Positions 25,112-33,963 of a stretch of 64,000 nt of DNA are shown one piece after another. Source of the stretch: an uncultured Peptococcaceae bacterium (GTDB lineage Bacteria > Bacillota > Peptococcia > Peptococcales > Peptococcaceae); contig CABUKW010000001.1 in assembly GCA_902492275.1 (NCBI GenBank), positions 23,905 to 87,904 of the forward strand. Direction: 5' to 3'. The notes beneath the pieces are model-generated. The model was not told where the DNA came from. It was given only the letters and a program-made list of their open reading frames with translations, and did not search any database. Made by a program: the position numbers and the translations under genes. Each line of letters opens with the position of its first letter. Position 1 is the stretch's first letter.

Positions 25112-27512
25112 AGCACAAATAGTACCAGAGGCTGATGCCGAAGATGCTGATGTTGAAGATATTGATGTTGAAGATACTGATTTGGAAGAAGATGTTTTGG
25201 ATGAAGATTATAACGAAGAAGAATATATGGACGACGATATCGACGATGATTTTTCTGCGCCGGAAACGGACGCTGTGCAGAAAAATCTGTGCCGGTATAT
25301 CAATCGGGAAAAAAGCTGGCTGAAATTCAACGAGCGCGTATTAGAAGAAGCGGAGGATCCCTATAATCCCTTATTAGAACGGCTCAAATTTGTCGCCATT
25401 TTTGCTTCCAATTTGGATGAGTTCTTTATGGTGCGGGTAGGCTCTTTGTTTGATGAACTTTCGCTGGATGAAGAACTGATCGACAGCAAATCCGGCATGA
25501 ATGCGCAGCAGCAGTTGAATATGATTTTTAAAGAGGTTTGCCAGTTGTCGCAGCGTCTGGGCGACGCTTACGAAGAAATCATTGCCGAACTGGAGCAGTA
25601 TCACTATTATCCGGTGGATTTTCAGACAGCAGAGCCGTGGCTTTTGGAGCAGATCGACGCGTATTTTCAGACAGAGCTGCTGCCGCTGTTGTCGCCGCAA
25701 ATTATCAATAACCGCCATCCCTTCCCGTTTTTCAATAACGAGGAACTTTATATTGGCGTGCAGTTAAAAAATGTCGAAGAACACATGGGACTGGTGCCGG
25801 TGTCGCCGCGGTTCCCGCGAAAGCTCACCTTCCACAGCCCAGACAAGCAGAAGCACTATTTTATCTTAATTGAAGACGTTATCGGGCGGTATATGTCCCA
25901 GATTTTTGACGACGCTGTAGAAGAAAGCTTTGTGTTCCGCGTTACCCGCAACGGCGATATGGACTTGGATGAAGGCTTATACGATGAAGATATCGATTGG
26001 CGTCTGGTGATGGAACAACTGCTGAAACGGCGCAATAAGCAGGCCGCCGTGCGCTTGCAGTTTTCCAAGCCGGTGCGGGCGGAAATCTGGCAATATTTGT
26101 GTAACAAACTACAGCTAACAGAGCGAGAAGTGATTTTTGAACACGCCCCGCTGGATTTGTCCTTCTGCTTCGGCGGCTTTGACGGCCTGGAAGACTGTCA
26201 GGAATTATACTATGAACCGCTGTATTCGGTGGCGCCGGCGGGAATTGACCGAGATCGGTCTATGATTGCGCAAATTGCAGAAAAAGGCGATTTGCTGCTG
26301 TCCTATCCCTATCACAGTATGCGCCCGTTCATCGATTTGCTGGAACAGGCTGCTACCGATCCGAACGTCATTTCTATTAAAATTACGTTGTATCGTCTGG
26401 CCTCTAACAGCCGCATTGTCAATGCCTTGGTGCGGGCGGCGGAAAACGGCAAAGAAGTATTGGTGCTGGTAGAGCTACGGGCCCGTTTTGATGAGCAGCA
26501 TAATATTGACTGTTCCAAAAAGCTGGAAGAAGCAGGCTGTACCGTTATTTACGGTGTGGAACATTACAAAGTCCATTCCAAATTGATGGTGATGACCTAT
26601 CGCAGTCGCAATAAAATTCAGTATATTACGCAAATTGGCACAGGGAATTACAATGAAAAGACCGCCAATTTGTATACCGACTTGTCCCTGATTACCGCCA
26701 ATGAAGAAATTGGGCGGGAAGCTGTGGATGTTTTTAAAGCGCTGGCATTGGGGCAGTTTGTCAAGCGGTCCCAGTATTTGCTGGTGGCGCCGCTGCAGAT
26801 GAAGCAGCGGCTGTTGGCGCTGATTGACCAGGAAATTGCCCATGCCAAACAGGGCGAGCCGGCAAAAGTCATGGTAAAAACCAATTCGCTCAGCAATAAA
26901 GAAATGATCGATAAACTGGTAGAGGCTTCTCAGGCCGGCGTAGAAGTCATACTGCTGGTGCGGGGCATTTGCTGCCTGCAGGCCGGAATCCCAGGCGTTA
27001 GCGACCATATTACCATTAAGAGTATCGTCGGCCGTTATCTGGAACACTCCCGCATCTTTTCCTTCGGCGTTGGCAAGCGGCAGCGCATGTATATCGGTTC
27101 TGCCGACTGGATGACCCGCAATATGGATTACCGGGTAGAAGTGGCAGTGGAAATTCTGGACGATGGTGTGAAGAACACCTTGAACGATATGCTGACCTTG
27201 TATTTGTCGGACAATCGCAAATTGCGCACCATGGATGATAACGGCAACTACCAGCAGCCCAAACGGGATGAAGCAGAAGCAGTCATTGACAGTCAAATCG
27301 AATTGTTCTCCTATTTTCGGCAAAAATCCCAAAAAGCCAAAAAGAAACAGCAGAAAAAGGATGATGCTTGTAAAAGGGCTGCCGCACAGAAAAAAGACAA
27401 AAACAAGAGCAAAAATAAAGAAAAATCGAAGCAGAAAAAGAAAGAAAAAGAAGAACACATGAAAAAACAATACGGTTTTATCAAAAAGAAGAATGGCAAG
27501 AATAAAAAATAA
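25095..27512 (+). CDS. ppk: Polyphosphate kinase 1 with charged terminal extensions
   Basis: 805 residues, longer than the usual 690-720. PPK1 polymerises the gamma-phosphate of ATP into polyphosphate. Domains run from NREKSWLKFNERVLEEAED near residue 70 to the two phospholipase-D-like catalytic domains. The autophosphorylated histidine is H494 (HYKVHSKLMV) and the second is H651 (LEHSRIF). The extra length is two tails: about 60 N-terminal residues with roughly half Asp/Glu, encoded partly by 15-bp tandem repeats, and about 60 C-terminal residues with 28 lysines. The core is intact. The tails may bind each other, metal ions or polyphosphate. Confidence 0.95.
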   Translation: MQENHEAQIVPEADAEDADVEDIDVEDTDLEEDVLDEDYNEEEYMDDDIDDDFSAPETDAVQKNLCRYINREKSWLKFNERVLEEAEDPYNPLLERLKFVAIFASNLDEFFMVRVGSLFDELSLDEELIDSKSGMNAQQQLNMIFKEVCQLSQRLGDAYEEIIAELEQYHYYPVDFQTAEPWLLEQIDAYFQTELLPLLSPQIINNRHPFPFFNNEELYIGVQLKNVEEHMGLVPVSPRFPRKLTFHSPDKQKHYFILIEDVIGRYMSQIFDDAVEESFVFRVTRNGDMDLDEGLYDEDIDWRLVMEQLLKRRNKQAAVRLQFSKPVRAEIWQYLCNKLQLTEREVIFEHAPLDLSFCFGGFDGLEDCQELYYEPLYSVAPAGIDRDRSMIAQIAEKGDLLLSYPYHSMRPFIDLLEQAATDPNVISIKITLYRLASNSRIVNALVRAAENGKEVLVLVELRARFDEQHNIDCSKKLEEAGCTVIYGVEHYKVHSKLMVMTYRSRNKIQYITQIGTGNYNEKTANLYTDLSLITANEEIGREAVDVFKALALGQFVKRSQYLLVAPLQMKQRLLALIDQEIAHAKQGEPAKVMVKTNSLSNKEMIDKLVEASQAGVEVILLVRGICCLQAGIPGVSDHITIKSIVGRYLEHSRIFSFGVGKRQRMYIGSADWMTRNMDYRVEVAVEILDDGVKNTLNDMLTLYLSDNRKLRTMDDNGNYQQPKRDEAEAVIDSQIELFSYFRQKSQKAKKKQQKKDDACKRAAAQKKDKNKSKNKEKSKQKKKEKEEHMKKQYGFIKKKNGKNKK

Positions 27513-27513
27513 T

Positions 27514-27564
27514 AAAAAATCCCGCAGAGCAGACGAAACTGTTTGGGCTTTGCGGGATTTTTTT
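27514..27564. terminator. Terminator after ppk, possibly bidirectional
   Basis: AAAAAATCCCGCA pairs with TGCGGGATTTTTTT around a loop of about 25 bases, a strong stem with A- and T-runs on both flanks. The convergent MBL gene ends 30 bases further on. Confidence 0.85.
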
Positions 27565-27594
27565 AGGCTTGGGCTGTATCTCGTGCCAGTTCCT

Positions 27595-28416
27595 TTATTG
27601 CCACGTAAATTGCTCGCCGGAGCCGATTTCCTGTACCGGCAGGGTTTTGCTCATGGCAATTTTGGCAGTGAGAGAAACGCAATGGCAGGGAAATAGCTCT
27701 TTGAGCCGCAGCCTTTCTAAATAGGCAATGGTTTGCTGTAATTGTTCATCATCGGCAAAAAGGTGAAATCCGCCGATGATACGTACAACAGGCACACCCG
27801 GATATTGCTGCTGGGCGTAAGCGCAAATATTGCAGATGCCGCTGTGGGAACAACCGGTGATGATGGTTAGTCCCTCGGATCCACGATAGACCAGCGCGGT
27901 ATCGTCCAGCAGTTCATCAGGCTGTGCCAAACCGTTTTGGATCGTAAAACTGTCTGGCTGTTTGGTTTCAAAAGCCATCTGGCGGGGGATTTGCCCCAAA
28001 AACAATAGCCGTTCCGTCAGTTGCAGCGGCTGAGCCGATAATCGCAGTGTGCAGAGTTGGGCTAAAGCGTCGGCGGTATAGGGCGAGCCGATATCTTCCT
28101 TTTGCCCCTGTTGTTCCAGATATTTGGGCGCAAAGACTGCCGGATGGGCCACAATGGTTTTACCGCGCAGCAGATCTTGCCGGTGCAGCGCCAACAGCCC
28201 TCTGGTGTGGTCGTTATGTCCGTGGGAAAAAACGAGCAGCGGTACCTGTGACAAATCCAGGTGCAGCTTAGCGGCATTTTGCAAAAAAACGTCGCTGTAG
28301 CCGGTGTCAAACAAGAGCCGCCCAGCGCTGTCCTCTAAATAGAAGGATAGCGCCGGTTCGCCTAACAGATAGCGATCAATGATTGTGTTGTTGTCAGTTA
28401 AAACAGTCAGCTTCAT
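27595..28416 (-). CDS. MBL-fold metallohydrolase, MJ0301-like
   Basis: 273 residues of the metallo-beta-lactamase fold. The metal-binding HxHxDH motif is H65, H67, D69 and H70 in SHGHNDHTRG; further ligands lie in GCSHSGICN and GGFHLF. The overall pattern matches the subgroup often annotated as dihydropterin-methyl-ribofuranosylaminobenzene phosphate synthase-like (MJ0301 type), whose bacterial substrates are mostly unknown. GAGGA lies 6 bases before the ATG. It precedes no obvious partner; the SOD gene upstream on the same strand is about 80 bases away. Confidence 0.8.
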   Translation of the reverse strand: MKLTVLTDNNTIIDRYLLGEPALSFYLEDSAGRLLFDTGYSDVFLQNAAKLHLDLSQVPLLVFSHGHNDHTRGLLALHRQDLLRGKTIVAHPAVFAPKYLEQQGQKEDIGSPYTADALAQLCTLRLSAQPLQLTERLLFLGQIPRQMAFETKQPDSFTIQNGLAQPDELLDDTALVYRGSEGLTIITGCSHSGICNICAYAQQQYPGVPVVRIIGGFHLFADDEQLQQTIAYLERLRLKELFPCHCVSLTAKIAMSKTLPVQEIGSGEQFTWQ

Positions 28417-28495
28417 AAAAATTCCTCATTTTGTATAGGTTCTTGCAGCGTGGTATAAAAACTGATTTTATTATACGTCATTTCCGTTGAAAAGG

Positions 28496-29131
28496 CTATG
28501 CCCAAATGGCTTTGCCGGCCTGATACTGACTTTCGCCAAAATGCCAGTTGACCAGATGCCACCAGTTTTCCAGATAGCGTTCCCGATTGTAACGGTACTG
28601 TAAATTATAAGCATGCTCCCAAAGGTCCAAAATCAGCAGCGGCTGGAATTGCTGCAAAGGTAAAACCTCCTGATTGGCAGTGTTGCGAATGTGCAGCGTA
28701 CCGGCAGCGTCAACGGCAAGCCAGGTCCAGCCGGAGCCAAAAACCGACATGGCGCTGGCTTGAAATTGCTGTTGGAACTGTGCAAAGGATTGGTATTGCT
28801 GGACAATGACTTTCCCCAATTCGCCCAGCGGATAGCCGGAGCTGCGGGGCGTCATGCTGCTCCAATAGAGATTGTGGTTATAAACGCCGCCGGCATTGCG
28901 CAGAACTTTGATACGGATTTCCTCCGGCAGTTGGTCTGCCTCTATCAGTAATTGTTCCAGCGTCCAGCTTTGGTAAGCGGGATAGGAGAGCAAAAGCCGA
29001 TTCAGATTGTTGACATAATTGCGGTGGTGATGCTCATAATGATTGCAGACCGTTTCCCGATTCAAACAGGGCGCTAATCCGCCGCAGCCATAGGGGAGAG
29101 GCTGTAAGGGAAAGGGAGCATGATTTGGCAT
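28496..29131 (-). CDS. Superoxide dismutase, Fe/Mn family
   Basis: 211 residues. The family ligands are all identifiable: the first histidine in CNHYEHHHRNY, the second in VYNHNLYWSS, and the aspartate and last histidine in DLWEHAYNLQY. GSGWTWLAVD is also typical. The enzyme dismutates superoxide to oxygen and peroxide. ATG at 29131 is preferred because AGAGGA is 6 bases away; the ATG two codons earlier touches it. The N-terminus before the first ligand is Pro/Cys-rich. Metal preference cannot be told. It fits with the rubrerythrin-based defence further along. Confidence 0.9.
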   Translation of the reverse strand: MPNHAPFPLQPLPYGCGGLAPCLNRETVCNHYEHHHRNYVNNLNRLLLSYPAYQSWTLEQLLIEADQLPEEIRIKVLRNAGGVYNHNLYWSSMTPRSSGYPLGELGKVIVQQYQSFAQFQQQFQASAMSVFGSGWTWLAVDAAGTLHIRNTANQEVLPLQQFQPLLILDLWEHAYNLQYRYNRERYLENWWHLVNWHFGESQYQAGKAIWA

Positions 29132-29269
29132 AAACATTCCTCTTTTCTGTAAAAAGTGCTTACAAAATTAGAATATGCAGCCGAGGTGGGTTTGGCGATT
29201 ACGGGCAGTAAGAAAGTTGCTGCAAAAAGATTTTGTTCTTTTTCCGCAACAGCCTGCCGTTAGGAACGT

Positions 29270-30046
29270 TTACACATATTTGCGCATGGTTTGCAGCGCG
29301 CCTTTTTCCAAACGGCTGACCTGAGCCTGAGAGATGGAAATCTCATCGGCCACTTCCATTTGGGTTTTGCCCTGAAAGAACCGCATATCAATGATCATCT
29401 GTTCCCGGGGCGTTAGTTTATTGAGCGCCTGCTTGATGGCGATGTTCTCCAGCCATTGAAAATCGGTATTTTTGGTATCGCAGATTTGGTCCATAATATA
29501 GATGGGGTCGCCGCCGTCGTTGTAGATCGGGTCGTAGAGAGAAACGGGGTCCTGAATGGCGTCTAAAGCGGCGGCAACGTCTTCCGGCGCCAGCTCCAGC
29601 GCTTTGGCAATCTGCTCTATGGTAGGTTCCTGCCCATTTTGCGCGGTAAGCTGTTCCCGCATCTGCAAAGCCTTGTAGGCGATATCCCGCAGGGAACGGC
29701 TCACACGGATCGGATTGTTATCGCGGATATAGCGGCGAATTTCGCCGATAATCATGGGGACTGCGTAAGTGGAAAACCGTACGTTTTGCCCTAAATCAAA
29801 ATTGTCAATGGCCTTCATCAAACCGATGCAGCCCACCTGAAATAAATCATCCGCATTTTCGTTGCGGTTGGAAAAACGCTGCAGAACACTTAATACCAGG
29901 CGCAGATTGCAGTAAATTAATTCTTCACGGGCTTGTTGGTCGCCAGCCTGGTATTGGCGAAACAGCGCGGTCATTTTGTCATTTTTTAAAATTGGCAGCT
30001 TGGATGTGTCTACACCGCAGAGTTCTACTTTATACAAAAAAGCCAT
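29270..30046 (-). CDS. sigG: Forespore sigma factor SigG
   Basis: 258 residues, the normal length. The N-terminus VELCGVDTSKLPILKNDK is the SigG-specific signature that binds the anti-sigma factor. Region 2 includes DDLFQVGCIGLMKAIDNFDL and RFSTYAVPMIIGEIRRYIRD; region 4 ends with KTQMEVADEISISQAQVSRL. SigG drives late forespore genes. ATG at 30046 has GGAGGT 7 bases upstream. In most spore-formers sigG directly follows sigE; here sigE is at 54 kb on the other strand, so the pair has been separated. Confidence 0.93.
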   Translation of the reverse strand: MAFLYKVELCGVDTSKLPILKNDKMTALFRQYQAGDQQAREELIYCNLRLVLSVLQRFSNRNENADDLFQVGCIGLMKAIDNFDLGQNVRFSTYAVPMIIGEIRRYIRDNNPIRVSRSLRDIAYKALQMREQLTAQNGQEPTIEQIAKALELAPEDVAAALDAIQDPVSLYDPIYNDGGDPIYIMDQICDTKNTDFQWLENIAIKQALNKLTPREQMIIDMRFFQGKTQMEVADEISISQAQVSRLEKGALQTMRKYV

Positions 30047-30172
30047 GTCGATTACCTCCGATAGCAATAGCTGTGATGACATTAGTTATTGCCTTTGGAG
30101 AAATGATTTATGCAAATCGGCAAATTGTAGTATTTGTCTGAATGTATCTGCCAAGCGTTTTAAGATGCGGCA

Positions 30173-30213
30173 CAAAAAAACACACGCAGAAGTTTTACGC
30201 TCTGCGCGTGTTT
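30173..30213 (-). terminator. Terminator of pepF, minus strand
   Basis: AACACACGCAGA (30179-30190) pairs with TCTGCGCGTGTT (30201-30212) with one mismatch. On the minus strand it is followed by a run of seven T. It lies 30 bases after the pepF stop and separates it from sigG. Confidence 0.8.
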
Positions 30214-30242
30214 GCAGTGAGATGGGGGTATGTCATAGCTGG

Positions 30243-32018
30243 TTATTTCTTTAACAGTGGCTTCAATTCATCTAAGGTTTGCTGGAAGTATTGCAGCGTA
30301 TCTTCAATGGGCTGCGGGCTGGCCATATCGACGCCGGCAATTTTAAGCAGATTGATGGGATAATCGGAGCCGCCGCAGGTTAGAAAATGCCGGTAATGTT
30401 TTACAGCGTCCGGTTCGCCGTTCAGAATTTTTTTCGAGATGCTGACCGCTGCAGAAATGCCGGTGGCATACTGATAAACATAGAAAGCCCGGTAAAAATG
30501 CGGAATACGGGCCCATTCGTAAGCCAGCACATCGTCAATGACGAAGTCGTCGCCGTGATAGATTTCATAAAGCTGGCGGTAATGGCTGCACAGCGTTTCG
30601 GGCAAAAGGGGCTGGCCCTGTTCCACCATTTGATGGGTCTGGTTTTCAAAATCGGCGAATAAGGTCTGCCGGTATAGAGTAGAACGGATATTATCCAGTT
30701 GATTGCAAAGCAGCAGCGCTTTTTCTGCGTCGGACTGGCTGTTTTTATACAGATAAGCAAACAGCAGTTGCTCGTTCACTGTGGAAGCCACTTCTGCGGT
30801 GAAAATGCAGTAATCGGAATACACATAGGGCTGATGGTTGTTGCTGTAATAGCTGTGCATCACATGGCCCAGTTCATGGGCGATGGTAAATACATCGTTT
30901 AGGGTGCCGGTAAAGTTCAGCAGCGAGAAGGGATGGTATCCGTAAGAATGGATGGCGTAAGCGCCGGTCGCTTTGTTTTTGGCCGGATAAACGTCAATCC
31001 AGCGGTTGCTGAAGGCTTCTTTCAACACGGCAGTATAATCTTCGCCCAGCACAGCGGTGGCATCCAGCACAATTTGCTGCGCTTCTTCATAGGTGTAGGT
31101 GCGGTCGGTACCTGGCACCAGCGGCACAAACAAATCGCTGAAATGGATGTCCGGCAAGCCCAGCACTTCTTTGCGCAATGTGACATATTCCTGCAAAGGC
31201 GCTGTGTTTTTGCGCACGGTGGCAATCAGATTGTCGTACACTTCTTCCGGAATATGATTGCCGCTGAGGGCCATAGCCCGCGCCGATGGATATTTGCGGC
31301 TTTTGGCGATGAACACATCGTTTTTGACGGAGCCGTAATAGGCGGAGGTGATGGTGTTGATGTGCTGCTTGTAAACGCCGAGTAAGCGCTGGAAATAATC
31401 GAAACGGAACTGGGCGTCAGGATGGATGAGGGCCACCTGATAGTTATTGTTGTTGACCTCCATCGTCTGCCCTTCTGGGGTGACAATTTCCGGATATTGA
31501 ATATCGTTGACGCTGAGGTCGTCGTAAATTTTTTCAAAGGAATTGCCTAAAGAGTCCATCTTGCTCAAGATTTCTTCGATTTGTTGATTGAAGATGTGTT
31601 CTTTTTGCTCAAACAGGCCGTCCATCAGAAATTGATACAAGTTTAACTCCGGTTTTTGCGCTGCATATTGGGTGAACAGCTCCGGCGTCATGGTTAATAA
31701 TTCGGGCTCTAAGAAAGAGATTTGCTCGGCAATGGCGGTGTAAACGCTGTCGGCAGTTTCGTATAAATCTTTGGCTTCGCCGTTGGACATATTCTGGTCA
31801 AAATACATTTTGGCGTACACAAACAGTGCGGTTAGCTTTTCGCCCAGTTGGTCGTTGCATTGCAGCGCCTGATACAGAGCGTCGGCGTTTTTGGTGATGG
31901 AGCCCTGCATAGCCGCCAGCCTTTTGGTCAGCGTTTTGGCTTCTTCCAGGCTGTCGCGCCACTGGGCGGCGTTTTGAAACATGTGGGTTAAATCCCAAGT
32001 ATCTTTTTCGGTTGGCAT
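30243..32018 (-). CDS. pepF: Oligoendopeptidase F
   Basis: 591 residues of the M3 zinc metallopeptidase family, full length. The zinc-binding HELGH is at residues 381-385 (TIAHELGHVMHSYYS), with the third ligand in the downstream TAEVASTVNEQLLF. The N-terminal 200 residues form the helical lid and include DLTHMFQNAAQWRDSLEEA. PepF degrades peptides of about 7-17 residues in the cytoplasm; related proteins affect sporulation in Bacillus, but nothing here shows that. It is a single-gene transcript with its own terminator. Confidence 0.95.
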   Translation of the reverse strand: MPTEKDTWDLTHMFQNAAQWRDSLEEAKTLTKRLAAMQGSITKNADALYQALQCNDQLGEKLTALFVYAKMYFDQNMSNGEAKDLYETADSVYTAIAEQISFLEPELLTMTPELFTQYAAQKPELNLYQFLMDGLFEQKEHIFNQQIEEILSKMDSLGNSFEKIYDDLSVNDIQYPEIVTPEGQTMEVNNNNYQVALIHPDAQFRFDYFQRLLGVYKQHINTITSAYYGSVKNDVFIAKSRKYPSARAMALSGNHIPEEVYDNLIATVRKNTAPLQEYVTLRKEVLGLPDIHFSDLFVPLVPGTDRTYTYEEAQQIVLDATAVLGEDYTAVLKEAFSNRWIDVYPAKNKATGAYAIHSYGYHPFSLLNFTGTLNDVFTIAHELGHVMHSYYSNNHQPYVYSDYCIFTAEVASTVNEQLLFAYLYKNSQSDAEKALLLCNQLDNIRSTLYRQTLFADFENQTHQMVEQGQPLLPETLCSHYRQLYEIYHGDDFVIDDVLAYEWARIPHFYRAFYVYQYATGISAAVSISKKILNGEPDAVKHYRHFLTCGGSDYPINLLKIAGVDMASPQPIEDTLQYFQQTLDELKPLLKK

Positions 32019-32158
32019 AATAAAAACCTCCTGCTAAAAATTTTCAGTATTAGTATATACCTTCTTGCAGAATTATAGCATGAAGCCGCTGGAAAATACA
32101 GAGGCGGCCGGGAAGATTTTATTTTACAAAAAATTTCGCAGGTTTTTTGAAATTTCTG

Positions 32159-32186
32159 TTTACACTGGAAAAGCAGCGGGTATAAA
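32159..32186 (+). promoter_or_regulatory. Probable promoter of the triple-rubredoxin gene
   Basis: TTTACA (32159-32164), a 16-bp spacer and TATAAA (32181-32186), about 60 bases before the start codon. Confidence 0.5.
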
Positions 32187-32247
32187 ATAAAGGACAAGAC
32201 GGAAATGTCTTTTTGAATTTCGTGCAATCATTTGGAGGATGAGGGTT

Positions 32248-32748
32248 ATGACGATGAAAAAGTTTGTCTGTTCTGTGTGCGGGTACACCGTGGAAGCAGA
32301 AGAAGCGCCGAAAGAATGTCCAAAATGCCGTGAAATGATGAATATTTCCTGGCCTTTTGATGAAGTGGCTTCTAAAAAACAGGCGGAAGATTTAGCAGAA
32401 AAATTGGTTGATCACAAAGTAAAACGGTTTGTTTGTTCCGTGTGCGGCTACACTTTGGTGGCGGAAGAAGCGCCGAAAGAATGTCCGCAGTGCCGTGAAA
32501 TGATGAACATTTCCTGGCCTTTCGATGAAGTAGCGCCGCAGAAATATGTGGATGAACTGCTGGCCAACAAAGCAAAAGTGGCAAAACTGAAAACCTTTGT
32601 ATGCTCTGTATGCGGCTACACCATCGTAGCAGAAGAAGCGCCGAAAGAATGTCCACAGTGCCGTGAAATGATGAATATTTCCTGGCCTTTTGACGAAGTA
32701 GCGCCGCAAAAATATGTAGAAGAAATGAAAAAAGCAGGAAAAATGTAA
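32248..32748 (+). CDS. Three tandem rubredoxin-like domains
   Basis: 166 residues made of three copies of a 55-56 residue unit. Each unit holds a four-cysteine site of the form CxxCGY, 12 residues, then CPxC, the pattern of rubrerythrin-type rubredoxin domains that bind iron (or zinc). After each site the 14-residue block REMMNISWPFDEVA is identical in all three copies, then a charged helix. ATG at 32248 is 9 bases from GGAGG; ATG at 32254 is the alternative. There is no di-iron domain. It stands 136 bases before a reverse rubrerythrin gene whose own N-terminal domain is similar, so electron transfer to it is a reasonable inference. Confidence 0.85.
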   Translation: MTMKKFVCSVCGYTVEAEEAPKECPKCREMMNISWPFDEVASKKQAEDLAEKLVDHKVKRFVCSVCGYTLVAEEAPKECPQCREMMNISWPFDEVAPQKYVDELLANKAKVAKLKTFVCSVCGYTIVAEEAPKECPQCREMMNISWPFDEVAPQKYVEEMKKAGKM

Positions 32749-32884
32749 AAATTTCAATCATTCCGGCAGGAAAACCGCCGGCAAGATGGAATAAAAGTAT
32801 AAAAGACAAACTGTTCTTAAAAAAATGACGGTTTGTTTCTCTAAAAAATAAAAATTAGAATGTAATTTGATGGAGGTTTTTATC

Positions 32885-33430
32885 ATGAAAAAATTCGTTT
32901 GCGCTGTATGCGGCTGGACCACCGAAGCAGAAGTAGCTCCAGCAGAATGTCCAATTTGCAAAGCTAAAAAATTCATCGAACAGGAAGCCGGCGAAAAATT
33001 AGTTTTTGCTGATGAACATAAAGTAGGTATCTGCGAAGGCATTGACCCAGAAATCGTAAAAGGTCTGCGGGAAAACTTCAACGGCGAATGCACCGAAGTT
33101 GGGATGTATTTAGCTATGGCCCGTGTAGCACACAGAGAAGGCTATCCCGAAATCGGTCTGTACTGGGAAAAAGCTGCTTATGAAGAAGCAGAACATGCTG
33201 CAAAATTTGCTGAACTGCTGGGCGAAGTCGTAACCCCATCCACCGAAGAAAACCTGAAACTGCGTGTAGCTGCAGAACACGGCGCTACCCAGGGCAAAAA
33301 AGATCTGGCATCTTTAGCAAAACAGCAGGGCTTGGACGCTATCCATGACACCGTTCATGAAATGGCAAAAGACGAAGCTCGTCACGGCAAAGCATTTGAA
33401 GGTTTGCTGAACAGATATTTTGGGAAATAA
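32885..33430 (+). CDS. Reverse rubrerythrin
   Basis: 181 residues. The rubredoxin-like domain comes first ([22 protein letters not shown], four cysteines within residues 6-26) and the ferritin-like di-iron domain second, with glutamate and histidine ligands in [11 protein letters not shown] and [10 protein letters not shown]. This domain order defines reverse rubrerythrins, which reduce hydrogen peroxide or oxygen in anaerobes. ATG at 32885 has ATGGAGG 8 bases upstream. Codon use is strongly biased (GAA, AAA, GCT), suggesting high expression. A strong terminator follows at once. Confidence 0.92.
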   Translation: MKKFVCAVCGWTTEAEVAPAECPICKAKKFIEQEAGEKLVFADEHKVGICEGIDPEIVKGLRENFNGECTEVGMYLAMARVAHREGYPEIGLYWEKAAYEEAEHAAKFAELLGEVVTPSTEENLKLRVAAEHGATQGKKDLASLAKQQGLDAIHDTVHEMAKDEARHGKAFEGLLNRYFGK

Positions 33431-33454
33431 GAAGCCTTTAGAGAGGCATTGGAG

Positions 33455-33483
33455 AGAGCAGGCGATGGTCCTGCTCTTTTTTT
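33455..33483 (+). terminator. Rho-independent terminator of rubrerythrin
   Basis: AGAGCAGG (33455-33462) pairs with CCTGCTCT (33470-33477) across a 7-base loop and is followed by seven T. Confidence 0.9.
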
Positions 33484-33757
33484 GTGCCGGCGTAATGGAA
33501 CATATCAAAAAATATAAAATGAAAAATATAAAATGACTGCATGTTATGCAATGATTTTTTATACAGTCGGACTTGCTAACGGATAGGCGGTGCGGGCGGT
33601 CTGTTTGGGCAGTGATTTTTTGTTGGCCGGATCATTTTTTCACTGCAAAGGAAGATTTTATATTTTTCGATTTAAGAGGTTTATTTTTCTTGGATAGATA
33701 AGTGATGGGCAGAGCTATTTTTGCGGCTTAAAAATAAATTTAGAAAGGCTGAGCCCT

Positions 33758-33904
33758 ATGCGAAGAGGAAAGCTGCATGGAAAATTTCAAAAAACGCTGT
33801 TATTTTTTCCTGATTTTGTTAATTACGCGCAGATTTTTTGGTTAAAGGGCAAATGTTTTTTTCATTCTTGTTTTTATGCATTTTTTCATGCTTTATATTC
33901 TTAA
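33758..33904 (+). CDS. Possible small protein in AT-rich gap
   Basis: A 48-codon frame from ATG at 33758 to TAA at 33902-33904, with AGAAAGG 11 bases upstream. The product would be basic at the start (RRGKLHGKFQK) and rich in Phe. It lies in the 740-base AT-rich stretch between the rubrerythrin terminator and the amidase gene, where nothing else looks coding. The composition makes chance likely. Confidence 0.25.
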   Translation: MRRGKLHGKFQKTLLFFPDFVNYAQIFWLKGKCFFHSCFYAFFHALYS

Positions 33905-33923
33905 CATTCTTGTTTGTGGTTGG

Positions 33924-33963
33924 CATCTGGATCTCATCTGGATGGGACTTGGCTGCCATCTGG
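33924..33963. repeat. Three CATCTGG direct repeats
   Basis: CATCTGG at 33924-33930, 33935-33941 and 33957-33963, spaced 11 and 22 bases, that is one and two helical turns. They lie about 260 bases before the amidase start in an otherwise AT-rich region and could be a binding site for a regulator of that gene. Confidence 0.35.

Noticed and set aside
25130..25250. Simple-sequence repeat thought to be non-coding
   Set aside because: The 15-bp GATGTTGAAGATATT-like units keep the ppk frame open and encode the acidic head.
26475..27470. 331-codon frame on the minus strand, very rich in Phe and His
   Set aside because: It is the antisense of the ppk catalytic and lysine-rich region; Phe runs are the reverse of AAA/AAG codons. 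No ribosome site and no domain.
32248..32748. CRISPR-like or satellite repeats suggested by three similar DNA blocks
   Set aside because: The repeats are in frame, 165-168 bp long, and encode complete four-cysteine domains, so they are coding duplications.
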